DNA of 64,000 bases from Atrichornis clamosus (GCA_013400975.1 WBMZ01000209.1:5721-69720), one strand, 5' to 3'. Numbered from the stretch's first letter, positions 1 through 15,048 are shown. The notes: generated by a model from the letters alone, not told the origin. Program-made: numbers and translations.

Positions 1-330
1 TGGCCCACATACATCATTCCTACTGTGGCACACATGTGGCGGTCAGAAGCTGTGTTATCTTTCCTCTCCCACAGAATGGGGTGTAAATAACTTTCCTTTG
101 TTACTAGAGAAGGGGGAGGGGTTGGCCCACAGCGCATGTCCAGCCCTCTGGGATCTATGGGCCAGCGGGCCCGCAGGGCGGTGCTTCCCGCCCTCACCGC
201 AGGAACCACGAAACTCGCAATTTGTAACAGCTCTAAAATAAACCTCTTGATGCATAAAAACGATGATCAGCTCCTGGTCAACCTGTGTATATCACCAAAC
301 ATTACATGCCTTGATGTAAAAAATCTAATT
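1..330 (+). mobile_element. Possible retroviral LTR end, cut by the window edge
   Basis: This 330-bp stretch is much richer in G and C than the intron to its right, especially 110-210. It carries an AATAAA polyadenylation signal at 237-242, after a GC-rich block and the word TTTGTAACAGCTC, like the R/U5 part of an avian LTR in the plus direction. The left end is outside the window, and the terminal CA and target duplication could not be fixed. It could also be a 3' UTR-like or unrelated GC-rich insert. Confidence 0.35.
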
Positions 331-3300
331 GATGTAAAAAGGAAGATTTGCCATTAAGAATTATTTATAGTGACTAAAACAAATAACATGATGGTATTCA
401 TTATAACATGACAGTATTTACAATATTTTATACCACAGCTGTGAGAACCATGAGGACTTATTGATGCTGGTACTTCAGAGCTTCTACGTGTCGCATCATT
501 TGCAACAAAATAGCTCAGAAATGAGCATCTTTTAAGGGAGAAAGCCATAGATGAAAGACCCTAAAAGGCTCTTTAACTCCAGTGTAAATGTCCTAATCCA
601 GGACTGACTCTAACTACTTTTCTTCTTAAGTAGTTTCAGAAATAAGTTTGAAAACAGCACCCCCCTATAGATGAAAGAAATATTTCCCCAGTCAATTATC
701 TGCCTCCTTAGCTGTGTGCTGTTATAGTTGGGCTCTTGCCTCATGCAGTTAATCAAACATACTTTTCATGCCCAGCCTTGTTGAGAGTGGAGTAGAGCCA
801 TGATTAAATATCTCAAACATGGCCAGGACATGTTTACTATTGAAAAGCAGAATAAAAATTACTTGTGAAAGGAAGGTCATGTGGATGGGAGTCAAAAATA
901 AAATTCATTGATGAAAGTGTACCGACACATCTGATGATGTCAGTTTGAGATCCTCATATTTTCAGTGTCTTGTGCAGGTTTTTTGTGTACTTATTCTTAA
1001 ATCAGGATCCTGTTCTCTGGAGTTGATCTGTTTAAGAGAAAACAATTTTTTTTTTAATAATTAGTATTATATTTAGAAATAAATCAATTATGTGCCAAAG
1101 CTTTGAATAGTGATTCAGTGGAGAAAGAAATATGGGCAATTGATACTTAACCTTGTAACAGTGAAATATCTGCACCTGCCTTTATGGTATCACACTTAAT
1201 ATACTCTTTAAACCTCCTTAATGGCTTATACCTTGCTTTGTTGCCTTCTTAGAAGGGGTGGTTGAAATTACCTGGGAGGATCAGTACCTGCACGTGTAAG
1301 GCTTCTCAAACATTTTATGATGGAGGAAATTCATGGACAGTTTTCCCATTTCTTGATTGTCTTACCATGATTTCCATGTAGTTTTTTATATGCACTAATC
1401 AAGCGATTGTTGCCACTATTTTATCCATGGCTAAAGTTTTGTTGATGAAAAATAGCAAAGCTATGGTTCCAGGGACCTACCTGAAAGAACATTCAAGAAA
1501 ATCATGCCTTTATGTTGAACTCTGAAGATGCAACAAAATTTAAAGTTCTTTGTTTCATCCTCAACTATGATGTGCATATTATTAAATCCTCAGGTCCCTT
1601 GAAAAAATTCTTTTTAATATCAGCACAGAAATGAGAACAAGTATTTCTCAGTTTGGACTCCATTTCATTACGCTTCTCACATCTTGGCAGGGAAATACCT
1701 GAATATCTTGTGGAATAATTAGGTTCTGGACCATGCTATGTGTTGCCAGTAATTTATTCTGACATTAGTTAATGGGATGATTTTATGTTTACATTTTGAG
1801 TAGTAAATCTTTGTATTTTCAATATTTAATTCCCATCTCCTTCCCAGTGCATGTTTTCTACTTCTTTTCTCCTAAAAAATTGAAACCTCTTGTCCTTTCA
1901 TTGTTCTATTAAAAAAAAAAGGGAAAGGAAGGACTAAAAAATGATCAATTTTAAATTTAACACCAGGCTAAAATAGCAGTGAGATCTGAATTAGTGCTAA
2001 AGTTAACAAGAGTTCAAGTCTTATGAATTATACTTGCTGATTTTTTCTAATCCACAGTGACAGAAACACTGTGGAAAATGTCAGTGCTAGAATGACAGAC
2101 TTTCTGACACATCTTAGCCACATTCACACCACATATCGTTCATCACCAAGCATCAAAAGGAGAAAAATATGAAAAAAAAGTTCCTTAAAAAAAAAGAAAG
2201 TCAAGCTGGGGTTTTTTTTTCAAAATTATAAGAAGAAATTAAATATGTGAGTTGACTGCTAAATTTAGATAGATCAGAAAACTAATTCCTGGTTCTGTTA
2301 ATTTTATATGACAGGAAGTTTTAAGTAAGACATTTTACATGATTATATGTTATTTTTTGTTTGTCACCATCCTGTTCTAAATTTTACATTGAGTGTATTT
2401 CATGCATAAAAGTGTTCTTACTGCTTGCATAAATACATTCTTTAAAATGCATTCTCTAGAATATAGGCTTTTGGAAGTTTGCCGGTGTCATATTCTTATC
2501 CTTTTATCTATTTCATTTTTAAATAATTTTCAAATCAATAATGATTTATGCCTGAGAGCTAGGAGATAGTTGAGTTCTGATATTGGCTTTAGATATTTCT
2601 TTGGTTATTATTTTTGTTAGGGTTTTAATGTTCATTTGTTTGTTTAGTTGGGTTTTTCTGTGGAATTCAATTTTCTGTTAGGAAATCTATAATCTGAATT
2701 TTGTTGAAATGCCAGAGCTTACTGAAAATTTATAACATCTGTTTCCAACTGGTCTAGCCCTTTACTTTCTAAGAAACTGTCAAAATAATTCAAGTATCTG
2801 AGAAGCTCCTCACATGGCATTTCCTGCAAGTCTGGCAAATTATATCAAGGGAATAACTTGCAACAGTTACTGAAATAATATTAAATATGGTTGTTATTTA
2901 ATCACTCTGTATTAAAATAGTCTTTTTTTTAATATGTTTTTAGATTCCGTTCTTCCCTCCCTCCCTCTTCATGTAATTAAGTTGCTGTTTTCTTCCTGAA
3001 AAAAAATTGATCTTTTAATTTCTGAGGTTTTTTACTTTTTAGGCCAAGTCAAAAATAAGCAAAACAAATTCAGCAAAGTGCTAAGTGCTTACATTTCATG
3101 TACCACAGCTGTGTTATTTTGTTAACCATGTCAAAACTGTCAGTGGAACATTTGCTAAGCTTTTTGTTAAGCCTAAACCCAGTTGCCATCCATATTTAAT
3201 CAGGTTAACAGTATAAATCTCAAGCAGGCAACGTGCTTCAGCATGAACTCACTCATTTCATGAAATTTCTTTTGGTCAGGCCTATTCGAACAAACCACAC

Positions 3301-4581
3301 TGCACCTCTTTTTTGCAAGCAAATGTATCAAACTTGGCTTTTCCTAAGCCTAGTGTGAAGCTGTACCTCAGATGTTACAGTCAGTCAAATGATTACAAAG
3401 TATGAGCATACTCTAAACTATATATTTTAACCACAATCCTGTTCTTCATCCATGCAGATTAAAAAAGCTGTTGCTATATTTATCAACAGGAGATAATGCA
3501 GTTTTATCCTGTATGAAACTAGAAAGTGTAAAAATAGTTCTGTTCAGAACACCATACACTTCTTTGTAGTATTAGCTACATTATTCTTCCATATTGTTGA
3601 TGTATATTTTGATCCAGTTAAAAATATCTGAGTCACAGATATACTAAAGTTAAAAAATTTCTTAGAAATATATGCGGACAGAGGCAAGATTATCTCAGCA
3701 GAATAAGAGTATAGAAGAGAATCCACCCCTTCCTACAATAGGAAGTTAACAGGTTTGGCTTTGAGGGAGTAGAATAAATTGTCAAATAAGAGAATTTGTA
3801 ATCAGGAGGTATGTGCAATTGTAGAGGAATAAATGACTTGTTATTCCATCCTGAAATTTTGCTATAGGTCTTCATTACGAAAGGAGGACAAGGTAATTTT
3901 CTTAATTATTATAATTTTTTTAACTAATTGTTTTTCCTGCCATTTCTGTGACTATGGGAGTGATGTTTCAAACTCTGAAAATATGATCTCTTTATAGCGA
4001 ACGGGTTAGATTTTGCTTATTGCAATAACTGCAACAAAAGCAATTATTTATCTTTAAACCATTAGCAATATTAGAGTCTAGATGTTGCCTGTATTTCAGT
4101 TATTAACTCCACCTTTGTATAAAACTTTAGATAAAATTAAATGTTAAATTTGAGTTTTAGTTCTGTTTGACTTTCTCTAAGTTCCTAAATTTGGTCTAAG
4201 TTATGTCTCCCACGAATTTTGAATGCAAACATTTTTTCTTATTTGTACTTGTCATGAATATGCACACCCAAGCTAGAACTTCAGAAAAGTTATATGCATA
4301 AGACAAGAGACTTTGATGGGAAATTTCCAATGCTTGCACTGTGAACATTTGAGATGTTTCAGTCTCTTTTGTTTGATGAATTTTTGGCAGACACTTGTCA
4401 CTTTTCTTCATGGTAGAGTTCCCTTGTTTGATCTTGCAAGTCATCTTAGGAATCATAGGAAGTTGTTCTGCTCAATGTATACCTTTTTTCTGATACCAGA
4501 CTGGGAAATAGAGCTGGTGGTAGTTTGTTTGTTTCTCTGTTTTCTATGAAGGGACTCCTTTATAGGTTCATGGCACCATTC
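331..4581. other. Upstream intron, no gene seen
   Basis: AT-rich non-coding sequence, presumably CSMD intron. It has short A or T runs (about 1030-1060, 1911-1921, 2160-2220, 2925-2935) and a TCCC run near 2953-2966. ORFs are all under 90 codons and show no domain. No recognisable repeat family was found. Confidence 0.6.
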
Positions 4582-4875
4582 TGTGGTGGGTTAATCCTGG
4601 CTGTCAGATGCCCACCAGGCTGCTCTATCATGTCCCATCCTCAACAGGGGCAGAAAATATGAAGAAATAGCTCACAGGTGAAGATAAGGACAGGGAGATC
4701 ACTCATTAGTTACTCTTATTTGCAAAGTGGACTCAACTTGGAGAAGTTCATTAAATTTACTGCCAATTAAATTAGAATAGAATAGTTAAAAATAAGGACA
4801 ATTCTAAATCAGCACCTTCTTCTCACCCTGCAGTCCCTCTGCTCCTAAAACCTTGCCATGTAAACCCAATACACA
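4582..4875 (-). mobile_element. ERVL-type LTR, internally deleted copy (family A)
   Basis: The two ends match the bird LTR whose full-length copy lies at 61652-62783. The left end begins TGTGGTGGGTTAATCCTGGC and the right end reads CCTTGCC, then AACCCAATACACA. Read on the minus strand the element begins TGTGTATTGGGTTT, as I recall for this LTR type, so its sense strand is minus. At 294 bp it lacks about 800 bp of the middle, including the GCTCC-rich internal repeats. No coding sequence is attached, so it is best seen as a solo LTR with an internal deletion. Confidence 0.75.
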
Positions 4876-5437
4876 TTCACAAAGCAGACTGAAGGTGATA
4901 TTTGCAGGAATGTCCACTGAGACTTAAGTCATAGTATGATTCTCATGTTTCTTTCCCCTACATCAAGTTAGGCTGAAATCAGTTAGTGACCTCTTTGCTT
5001 TCTTTTGGAACAGATGGCTTACCCTTTGTGGGGTCAAAAAGGGCAGACTTCTATGCTGGATGCAAGGATATCCTTTCTGAGTAACTACTGATAAGAACAG
5101 AAGCAGGTGCAAGTTAATTTGAAGTCCTCAGTCCCTTCCTATGATTGCAATCATCTGGCTATTTAAGAATCATCATTTTTTTCTCTTTGTCAACTCTGAC
5201 ACTGAGCTTAGTTTTATGAGGGAAAGATGATAATGAATTTTTCATTGTGGTTTTATAGATTAGTTGATTTTTTCCTGCTTATGCCTATTACTATCTCTTT
5301 ATAATGGTCTTGGCCAGTCATACTTTCTTTTACGGTATTTAGAGCATCTTCATCTCCCTACCTGTGCAAGTAAAAAAAAAAAGTTATTAGAGCAAAAAGG
5401 CACAAAAACATTTTAGGCTTTTTCTAACATAGTTCCT
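4876..5437. other. Intron between two mobile elements
   Basis: AT-rich sequence with one A run near 5371-5381. No gene or repeat was recognised. Confidence 0.55.
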
Positions 5438-5439
5438 TT

Positions 5440-6205
5440 GAAAGTAGCAAAATATATTGATGGCAATACTTCAGCTAATGCAGCTGAGAGTAGTATTTGC
5501 CTTCTTTGCAACAAGGGCACATTGCTGGCTCATGGTCAGCCTGGTGTCCACAAGAACTCCCACATGCAATTCTGCAAAGCTGTTTTCCAGCTGGATGGTG
5601 CCCACTATGTACTGGTATATGGGGTAGTTCCTTCCCAGAGATTTGACTTTGCACTTCCCTTTGTTGAACTTCATGAGGTTCCTATTGGTCCATTTCTCCA
5701 GCCTGCTGATGTCCCTCTTTATGGCAGCATGACCCTCTGGCATATTAACCACTACTCCCATTTTGGTGTTGTGGCAAACTTGCTGAGAGTACGCTCTGCC
5801 CCACCATCCAGAAAACCAAAAGAGATGTTAAAGTAGACTTGTCCCCGTATTGACCCCTGGGATACACCACCAGTTACTGGCCTCTAGCTGGACTTTTTTC
5901 CACTGATAACCATGCTCTCGACCCCGACATTCATCCAGTTTTCAAGCCACCTCGCTGTCTGCTCAGCCCACACATAAACAGCTTGTCTATTAATACCTTG
6001 ACAATGTCAAAGGTCTGCATGAAGCCCAGGTAGACAATATCTACTGCTCTTGTCCACAGGGCAAGTCATAGAAGTCTATCAGAGTTTGTCAAGAATGACT
6101 TCCTCTTGGTAAAGCCATGTTGACCATTCTTGATTATTTTCTTGTCCTCAATTTTCCAGGATTTTTTTTCCAGGATTAGCTGCTCCATGGTAGCAGTAAT
6201 ATTAA
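5440..6205 (-). mobile_element. CR1 LINE fragment, antisense, reverse transcriptase part of ORF2
   Basis: Minus-strand translation of 5471-5761 gives ISRLEKWTNRNLMKFNKGKC, followed by a stretch resembling GVLVD.rL.MSqQCALvAkKAN. This is the region after the catalytic FADD box in CR1 ORF2. Further right, the minus strand at about 6000-6050 reads VDIVYLGFMQTFD, a decayed version of the YLDF.KAFD motif A. At about 6185-6200 it reads MEQLI, matching the segment before the QHGF region. Both ends are truncated and the 3' tail is missing. Stops and frameshifts make it non-functional. Confidence 0.85.
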
Positions 6206-9200
6206 ATAAAATTATGCCTAATATAAATAATTTAAATAAAGTTATAGGTAAGTCTCATAATAAATGATGGATTCAATATATTTTCCTTCTGAAACTATTC
6301 TATAATCGAATGTATAATAACACAGTTATTTTGATGAAGGGACTTCAGATTCTATGGAAAATTATGGAGGTAAAGCCTATCAATTAGACAGCAGCATTTC
6401 ATTAGCTTATACCATCAGATTTAAATGCACATCATTTACTTACTGGGAAGTAGTCAGACATGCCCAGCACAAAAGCAATTAACCATCTTGAGGGCATATG
6501 AGGACACTCAGATACAAACAGGATTTGTTTTTTTCTCCTTGCCTAGTTTCACTTCTACCAGTGAAGAAGGCAATCAGACATTCTTAGCAGTCTTTAGCTG
6601 CCTTTTTTTTCCTTAAACAGTGAAAAATTGAGAAAGTATGTATCTTGTGGATATTTTTCAGTGAGGTGGATTTCTTGCTGTTGCTAGTATGTTTGGATCA
6701 TTCATACTATGATTTTTTGCAAGATAATGTCTGCAGCAATAGATTTATTTGAAGACCAATAGCCAATATCCTGGCACTAGAGAGGGGCCCAGAATTTTCA
6801 GATTCAGGCATTTCTTCTCTTTCGGTCTTCTAGATACAAGAGCCATTCCCATACCATGTTAAAGTTAGTTACTAGCCAGTCATTTCCTTGAATATCTAGA
6901 TTAAAATCTTTACCTTCTTTTCTAGTAGCTTAATAAAAATAAGTGAAATTAACTTAAAGTACAACCGCTAGTAATTGTTAGAAGTACAATGAGATAGCAT
7001 TTGCATATATTAAGATATTTAATGTCAGAAAAAAATGGCAAATACAGTGTGAAATAATTCCTAGAGGTTAATATTCTTTCTGCCAAGATAAAAGTTGTAT
7101 AATGCTTTTTATTGTTGGGAACATGATAAACAGTGACTTAAATAAAAGACAATGTGTTTGCTTAATGCTTTATTTTTACTCATTTATTTCCCTTTGTGGA
7201 AATGTTGAAAATATTGTAGAATGCTGTATTGCTCTGAATAATCAATCTCAAAAACTCCTATGGTGAATGCAAGTCAACATGAGTCATACTTCCGTGCAAA
7301 CAAAACTGTAACGTGAAAATAAAAGTATAATCTCTTTATACTCTTACCTCAGTGTATTTGTTCTCAGGACAAGGTAGGACTATCAATTTGTTTTCAACTA
7401 TTGCTTCAAAGTAGAGGATTCTAAATTATATAATAAAATAATACAATATATTTATGTGACTAGTACATTTCAGTTGTCCTCAGCTTAGATATCCATATAC
7501 AAATGCCTAACTTCACTTTATAGTCAAGAGAATTTGGTACTCGTAAGATGTGATTGATCTAGTGCAAGTTATTTGCCTTTTGATGAAATAGATTTCAGTC
7601 TAGACAGTTTTTTTCACTGGTTTTGAAGAAGCCTACATCAAATATAGTTGTTTGCACTTTAGATGTCTACACTTAAATATGATGAATCCTATTTCCAAGA
7701 GACAGACTCAACAGTAAAGAGACTTTCCATTTTAGCTAGTGAGCATTTATCCCCTGTAATTGTCTTGCAGTTTGTGTGTCTCCTGCTGTTTTCTCTGATG
7801 TTCTGTGAATCTCCAGGTTTTCTTCTCCTTTTTTCCCCTCCCTCCCACTTTTCTCATCCCCTCTGATACTCACAGATTAAAATAAATTTGAAGGGACAGA
7901 AGTGCTTGAGATTTAAGCTGTTTCACTTTGTGTTATGTTCTGTTCATATAATATGTAACTGCAAAAGAACCAATTAAACTCTTGTTATGTTGCACAACAG
8001 TTCTTAGATATGTTTCATTCTTGGAAGGATGTTTTAATTCAGATTTGTTCTGTAATATTAACTAATATATAGTTTATTTAAGCTATATCTTAGCTTAATA
8101 GTTAAGTACTCTTTTAAAGAGAAAAAATTCATAACACCTTTAGAAATTGTTATTTTACTGGTAAAACGTCCCATTTTATGGCGTGAAAATGTTACTATAA
8201 ATCTGAAAATATTTTTAGAGATACATTTGCATTGGAAGATTCAGGATAACGGATGCACATATAGAAATACGTGCAACTTGAAATCTTTACACTTCTCCTT
8301 CAGAAGCAGTTCCGAAGCACATATACTTTCCTCTGTTACACACCATTCTGCTTTGTGTACTTTGAAATTTTTAAAAGTTGAGTACTTCATCTGGAACACT
8401 ACTTTCCTTGAAAAGTCTTCAGGGAGCTAATTTCATCAGGAACTATATACACATATTGAACAATTGTGTGGAAAACCTGTTGTCTGGAACACATCCTTTT
8501 GAACATGTGCTCTCTCTGAAAAGCTGCAGGAAGTTCTTGAGGTAGTTATTAACTATTCAATAAAACCTTTTCCCATTTTACTTCTGAGCTAGAGTTTTGC
8601 CCAAGGAGTGCATTCTAAAGAATATATTCCAAGGCACAGAAAGAAGGTACACCTACTGAAATTTGTTAGAAATTAGATCTCTGCTCCCATTGATTCCTTG
8701 GAAATAGTTCTTACAAAATTATTGGAGACCAAAGTACATAATCATAATTTTCAGAAAGTTATTTTTCAAATAGCACTTTTTGGTTTTTGGGGTTTTTTTT
8801 TACCTGTGAAGGTTGGATAATTATTAGTGTTACTGCCTTTTTATTACTATTTGCTTCTGGGTTTATAACTTCAATTTAAATCAGACATTCAAAGTTGTTC
8901 ATTGCCTTTGGGTTTATAAGTAGTAAGAACAGAACAGGATGAGACTGTTGCCTTCTGTTTAGCTACTTTCATATTTTTTTAAGGGAATAAAGACTGCACA
9001 GGTCAGCATATTTTATTTTAAATAATTTGGGGATTTATAGAGTGTGTATATGGAGGAAGAAAAAATGCAAGGTTCCTTTTTCCTCATAGTAGTGTCTAGG
9101 GATGTATTTAATAATTTCCTCTGAAAAAAAATTCAAGACCTTATTAGCCTGTATCAAAATAATTAGAGTAGTCTAATACCTGCTGGATATATCACAAATG

Positions 9201-12200
9201 CTACTATAAAGGCAAACAATTTTTAGGGACTACTGAATGTTTCTTTCTGAAAAAGAAGAGGATAGTAATTATTGTATTGTTTAATTTTAAGTAAAGATAT
9301 TATTTTCATTTCTGAAGTCATACAGATACATATGTGATCTCATTAGTTGACTAATTATGTGTGAAATGATAGATCAAGGTTGGTGGCAAACTGTCTGAGG
9401 TGGAATTCTGCATATTTGAAATTTCCGTCTTGTGCCTTCCAGAACCACTTTTGATAGCATAATCCTTTTATCCAGAATCTTGTAGCTCAGACATATCACT
9501 GAGGAAATATTTTTGTTCATATTATTGTTCCCTGATGTTATACCTGACAAAATATTTGAAAATATTTTGTGGTCCTGCATTTTTTTTTTAAATTCAGCTC
9601 AGAATGAGACTGCGGGGCAGTGAATAAATACAATAAATACATAAATATATTATAGCATGATCACTGTTTATATGGATCAATAAAACCCATGGATCTTATT
9701 TCATTTATATTAATGATGCTTTTATCTAGCTCTGGGAAACTGGAAAAAAGACTTTACTGAAATTTATAGATCAAAAAAGAATACTTGCCCCTGTGCTTCT
9801 GATTACTATGCCTCTACTAACTAGATCAATAGCAAAATTTAGTAATGGCAGTCTGATTTAAAAGTATGTAGAATATAGTAATAAATCATCACAGTTTTCC
9901 CTGAAGTGTTTATCTTACAAACTACAGACTAAAATGTAGAATTACCCCAAGGATTCACTCTAATGTTAAACTGATTCAAGGATGCCACCTAACTTTGGTT
10001 TGCCACTTATAGATTTTTCAGAAAAACAAAGACAGTCTGTTAGATGACTGCTAAAAGCAGAATTTTTGGAAAGTTTATTAAAAATTTTCAGTTATTTACT
10101 CATCTTACCTAAATTTCAGGTTTTATTTTGAAAGGTTCCAGCACACTCAACTTTAGATACTGGTATCATCAAAACATCTTTTCAGTAGTCTAAAGGGAAT
10201 AGTCAATATTAAGCACTGGAAATCCAGCTGACTTTGAGTGTGATCAAACCAAAGCCGACATTGTAAAACAAGGACTCTGGAAACACAGCCCTATGACTAC
10301 TCATTTTCTTGCTTGTTGGCGTATCTGGAAGGATTTCAAGTATATTTTGTATTATATATGTTATGTGTGCTTTGCATGTCAAAGGATGCATTTCCAAAAA
10401 TTATACAGTCGTTTTTCTCCATTTGTGCAAATTCCCCTAAAACTATATATCTTCAATATCAGTTGACAAGTGTATTTGTTAAATAAATGGCAAATTTACT
10501 TTACTGACTCCAAAGTTTGTGCTGTAAATCATGTTAGGTTATGTGAAACCTAAATTTGAAATAGGTTGTGTATTAACTGTTACATATAGCTTGCATACAT
10601 TTTTATTACCTTTTTACTATACATAAAACATGATCCTATTTGGTAATTGCTCTTCCTGATTTTGATTTACTACTGTCAGTTTTGCACAAAGATGACGCAT
10701 GTTCTAATTTTCAGTTGAAACAGAAACCTTTAAGAAGAAATCCTGGTAATACAACTGCAAGAATAAGATTATCAAATGTTAATATTTCAAATTTTTATGG
10801 CCAGTTCCTATAACATATTTCATTTTTTATATATTCTTAAATTTTTGAAGTTATTAATTATGTCATTGCTACTTGTCTTAAAAACATGACTGTTTCACAG
10901 AATATGATGTAAGACAAATGTAGACCAATCTACTCACATGCGGCTTTATAGAGGTACACTTCTCAATGTCATACCTATCCCATTATCACAGTTTTAGGTG
11001 AGTTACAAAGTAAGTGAGCCAGAAATCTTGTAATTAAATATCTTTTTCTGAAAAATACTAATAGGGAAAAACCAAATGATAAGCTCTTTTTTTTAATATT
11101 CCTCTATTTGGACTACAAATTTTTAAAAAAATCCTATATCTCAGAAAAGAATTTCAGATTGTAGAAAAATGAGAGATTATGTCAGAGCAGCTAGGTCACA
11201 ACAGAATCATCAATAATTTGGGGATTCACTAGAGACTAGAGGAGAGATTGAAGCTGAACCCTAGGATTTGAACGAAACAAACAAATTTAGTTATTTTTTC
11301 AAGTTCCACGGTATTTCTTAATGAGTCAGGTATTTTTCACAGAGTTCTCTTACTTTCTTATTTATGAGCATTGTTAAAAAAGTATTAAGAATATCTTACA
11401 TTTCTCCAGTGAAATAAAGAAAACCTTTTTTTGTCATTCCTAATTAAAAAAAAAAGTCTTGAAACTGGTATTTTCCTTAACCTCTCTCTTCTCCTCTGAT
11501 GAAATACACATAGCATGGGATATCATTAATTGTGCTAAAGAAAAGCTGTTTTAACTTTCTGACATGACTTATAAAGACAAGTACTTCAATTACAAAAGGA
11601 CAGATGCTTTGTATCAATTTGGTAGTACTCAACTAATATAAAATATCTGGAAGGATATTAATTTAAAAAAACATTTCTTTTGCACTTACAAAAAAAAATC
11701 TGATAACAAGATTAGATTTGTTCATGTGTTTATAGGAAAACAGGATCATGATTTCTGAGCATGAATTGGTTATGCAATTTTTATAGCCTCTTGTTTTTCT
11801 TTTTATTGTGAATATAGTATTGATATTTCTGCTGCAAATTTATTGCAAAATGTATTTTACTGTTCATAAGTGAAATATGCTTTCAAGTTGAATTCAACAC
11901 TAACATAATTTGTCCGTGTTTTATGGTTTTATTGAAGTCTTTTTTCTGTTCTGATGTAACTGCACATCTAATTGCACATAATTAAAAAGTGGACCAAAAA
12001 TGAAGGCTTTTTTATTTGTGCAGTTGCTTTTTCAAGTTTTGGGGCTTTTTCAGTTTTGGGATTTTAAGTAGTGAATGAACTATGTGTCAGCCTTAAAACT
12101 TGTTATGGATTTCAGTTTAAATTCTTCTGTCTAGGCTTACAAATTTTGTGACTAGAACAGCACAAACTACCCAGAATATTTTTTTAAACTAACAAGATTA

Positions 12201-13436
12201 AGAAGATTTATGTGTGGTTTTCTGCGCTTTACTCAATTAGAGCAAATCAGATCTTTGCCTACACAATTTTTCATGTCTTCTCCATCTGTGCCCTCTTAAC
12301 TTTCTGTACTTGACTGCAGTCCCTGGGGTTTGACACACACACACACGTACACCACATTTATAGATGTGAATGTGCCAAACTGGCTGTTCCTCAGTGTACT
12401 TATATCACCATTTACACCTGTGAAGGAAAGTGTTTCTCCTCCCTTTGGAACAAATTGCTATCCTCAGAACATACATCAGGTTTCCAACTTCTCTGCACTG
12501 GCTTTTGCTCATAGAAACATGTCCTTCTTCAATTACCAGAACCCTAGTGTAACAAAGTAATATGAGCTTTGAAGGACATGATATTAATCCATCAGAAGGG
12601 CATCCGCATCTTTAAACACAAATGCTCTCAGTTCTCCATTATAACTGTAATAAGAGACAATTTATTACAGTATTAAAAATTTCTACATATAAGTATTCTG
12701 TCATTTTTATCTACATGAAATTTTGAGGAACTTCTATTCATAAAGACAGAGTTACCATGATTAATGCATGGGTGGAAAAAATGTGCTTTATTTTCTTTTC
12801 TAATAATATGGTTGAATTTTATTCTAAGCAAAAAAAAGCATTATTTTCTTAAAATGCAGCTGAAATCTTTATCCTTCAGCATAAATATTCATACAGTTAT
12901 TTAAATTACAGGATATTAAAAATGGCCACACTTCTGATAGTTATTCATGAAATAAGAAAATTATTTTTACCTTTGATGCCTTTTATCCTACTTGAGCCAG
13001 ATTATAGATGTGAGGAATAAATTATATCCTTCACCTTCAATGCATTTACTCAGTGAGGTACATTTATTTAGTTGGTATTTGAAGAGAGTTGTATTGCACA
13101 AAATGCAATTAGTTATCTTGCCCTATGAACATATAGTTATCATATTGTAATGCAACTATCTAGAACTGTAACAAACATGTACCAACTACATAAATAAGTG
13201 AAATCATGGTGCTTTGAAGAGGTCAGCAGAGTGATGGTACCTAAAAGCTATTATAATTCATATTTCATGAACATAACCTTTGGGGTTAATTACAATAATT
13301 TATTGTGAAATATGCTACTTACATGCAGTTATTAATCAGAAGATCTCTTTTATTTACACTGTTGAAAAGCTTAATTTAGAGACTCATCCTTCAAGTACTT
13401 TTATTTATTTCTAAAATATATTTACTTATTTTCTAG
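6206..13436. other. Upstream intron, no gene seen
   Basis: About 7.2 kb of AT-rich sequence leading up to the first CSMD exon. It contains short homopolymer runs and a short CA run near 12333-12346. ORFs are short (76 codons or fewer) and show no domain. I looked here for the missing first part of the CUB domain (C..W.I type peptide before a GT donor) and did not find it. Confidence 0.6.
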
Positions 13437-13541
<105 letters not shown>

Positions 13542-14924
13542 TAAGTCTTTTTTATTTGCAATTTATACGCATTGAATAATGCTATTAGTGTGGTTTTGAT
13601 GAGACTGAATAATTATTAGAATCAGGTAAATCTCAATGAAATCTAATCTTACTGAGTTTCTAAAATTACTAAAAGTGACAGTTTAAATACATTGTTAAAT
13701 GTTTATTATTCTGAAGTAAAAATGAGATGAGTTAGACATCACAAAAGAAAACGATAAAGTAGAATTAGAAGTTTAAAAGACATAGTCTGGACATTCATGT
13801 GTAGACATGAAAATTTTAGGGACTATTGTGTTCCCTTTGTTAGTGTGTTCTCAAATTAAAAGTGTATAAGAATATAATTGAAAATAGATAAATTGACAAC
13901 AAAAGGTGAATAGGGTGTTACCTAAACCACATATGGCAAATCAACATTGATTATTGAAAAAGGTTTTTATCATTCACTGACATTCTTCTAGAATGTGTGA
14001 GCCCAGATATGTAATATTCTCAACAATCATTTATTAACTACAGAATCCATATTTCCCAATTACTTAGCTTGTGGCAATAATAATAACTGTCTCAAGAAGA
14101 CAAATTCAGAATTTTATTACTTAGTTTTAAAAATTTTCAAGACAGTATAATGTCAGTGATTCTGTTCATTCCACAGTCACTTGAAAATATGAAGAACACT
14201 GTAATTAGACCTTACTTTTAGTCCATCATTTTATGTAACTCTAGTCCTAGTCTGAATAAATCAATATTTTGTAGGAGAAATGAATCTCTTAAAGTACATT
14301 GTATTTATTTTTTTCAAATATGAGTCAAGTTTATGAAAAAAAGAGAGAAATAACCAAAAACCCAAAAATGTGATTTAATGATTATAAACCATATTTTGCC
14401 TGTAAGGGATAGTTTGCTATTAAAAAAAAAATAGTGTCATATAATATTTAGCTGTTAATTTTAAATAAACTGACGTTAGAGCAAGTACCCGATGTTATCA
14501 TTAGCTCAAATGAGTTAGAAATTGAAACAGATAAGAACAGAAAGTGATACAAGTTTAGTACAAAATATATTGAATCATAAAACAATAGAATAGCAAAATT
14601 AGGGTTCCTTGGAATTATATTCCCTGCAGTATATTTATTGGATTATTAAAAAATAAATAATTAAAACATTTTTATATATTGTAGTTATCCATTATTTACC
14701 CCAAGAATGATATCAAGAATTAGTTTAGTTTGAGTACCCTAAAACCAAGGTTTGCCTCTTTTTCTGTCCTAATTTCACCTCATTAATATTAGCAATTGCT
14801 AAACTTTAAACAGAACATATATTTTTTTCAAGATTTACAGATTTTTATCATGAATTCCCCCTTAGATTTGTCCTTCAGAGGATAGATTATCTGACCTTTG
14901 AATTGGTTTTGTAATCATTCTATC

Positions 14925-15048
14925 CTTTCTGTTCTGTTCTATTCTTTTTAATATCTTTATCAATGGTCTGGACAAGGGGTCTGAGTGCACCCTCAGTCAG
15001 TTTGCAGATGACACCAAGTTGGACAGGAGTGTTGATCTGCTGGAAGGT
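14925..15048 (+). mobile_element. CR1 fragment, sense, reverse transcriptase FADD box
   Basis: Plus-strand translation gives [20 protein letters not shown], followed by [15 protein letters not shown]. This is the CR1 ORF2 stretch around the catalytic FADD motif, here intact over the motif. It stops abruptly where an antisense CR1 segment from an earlier part of ORF2 begins. Confidence 0.8.
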
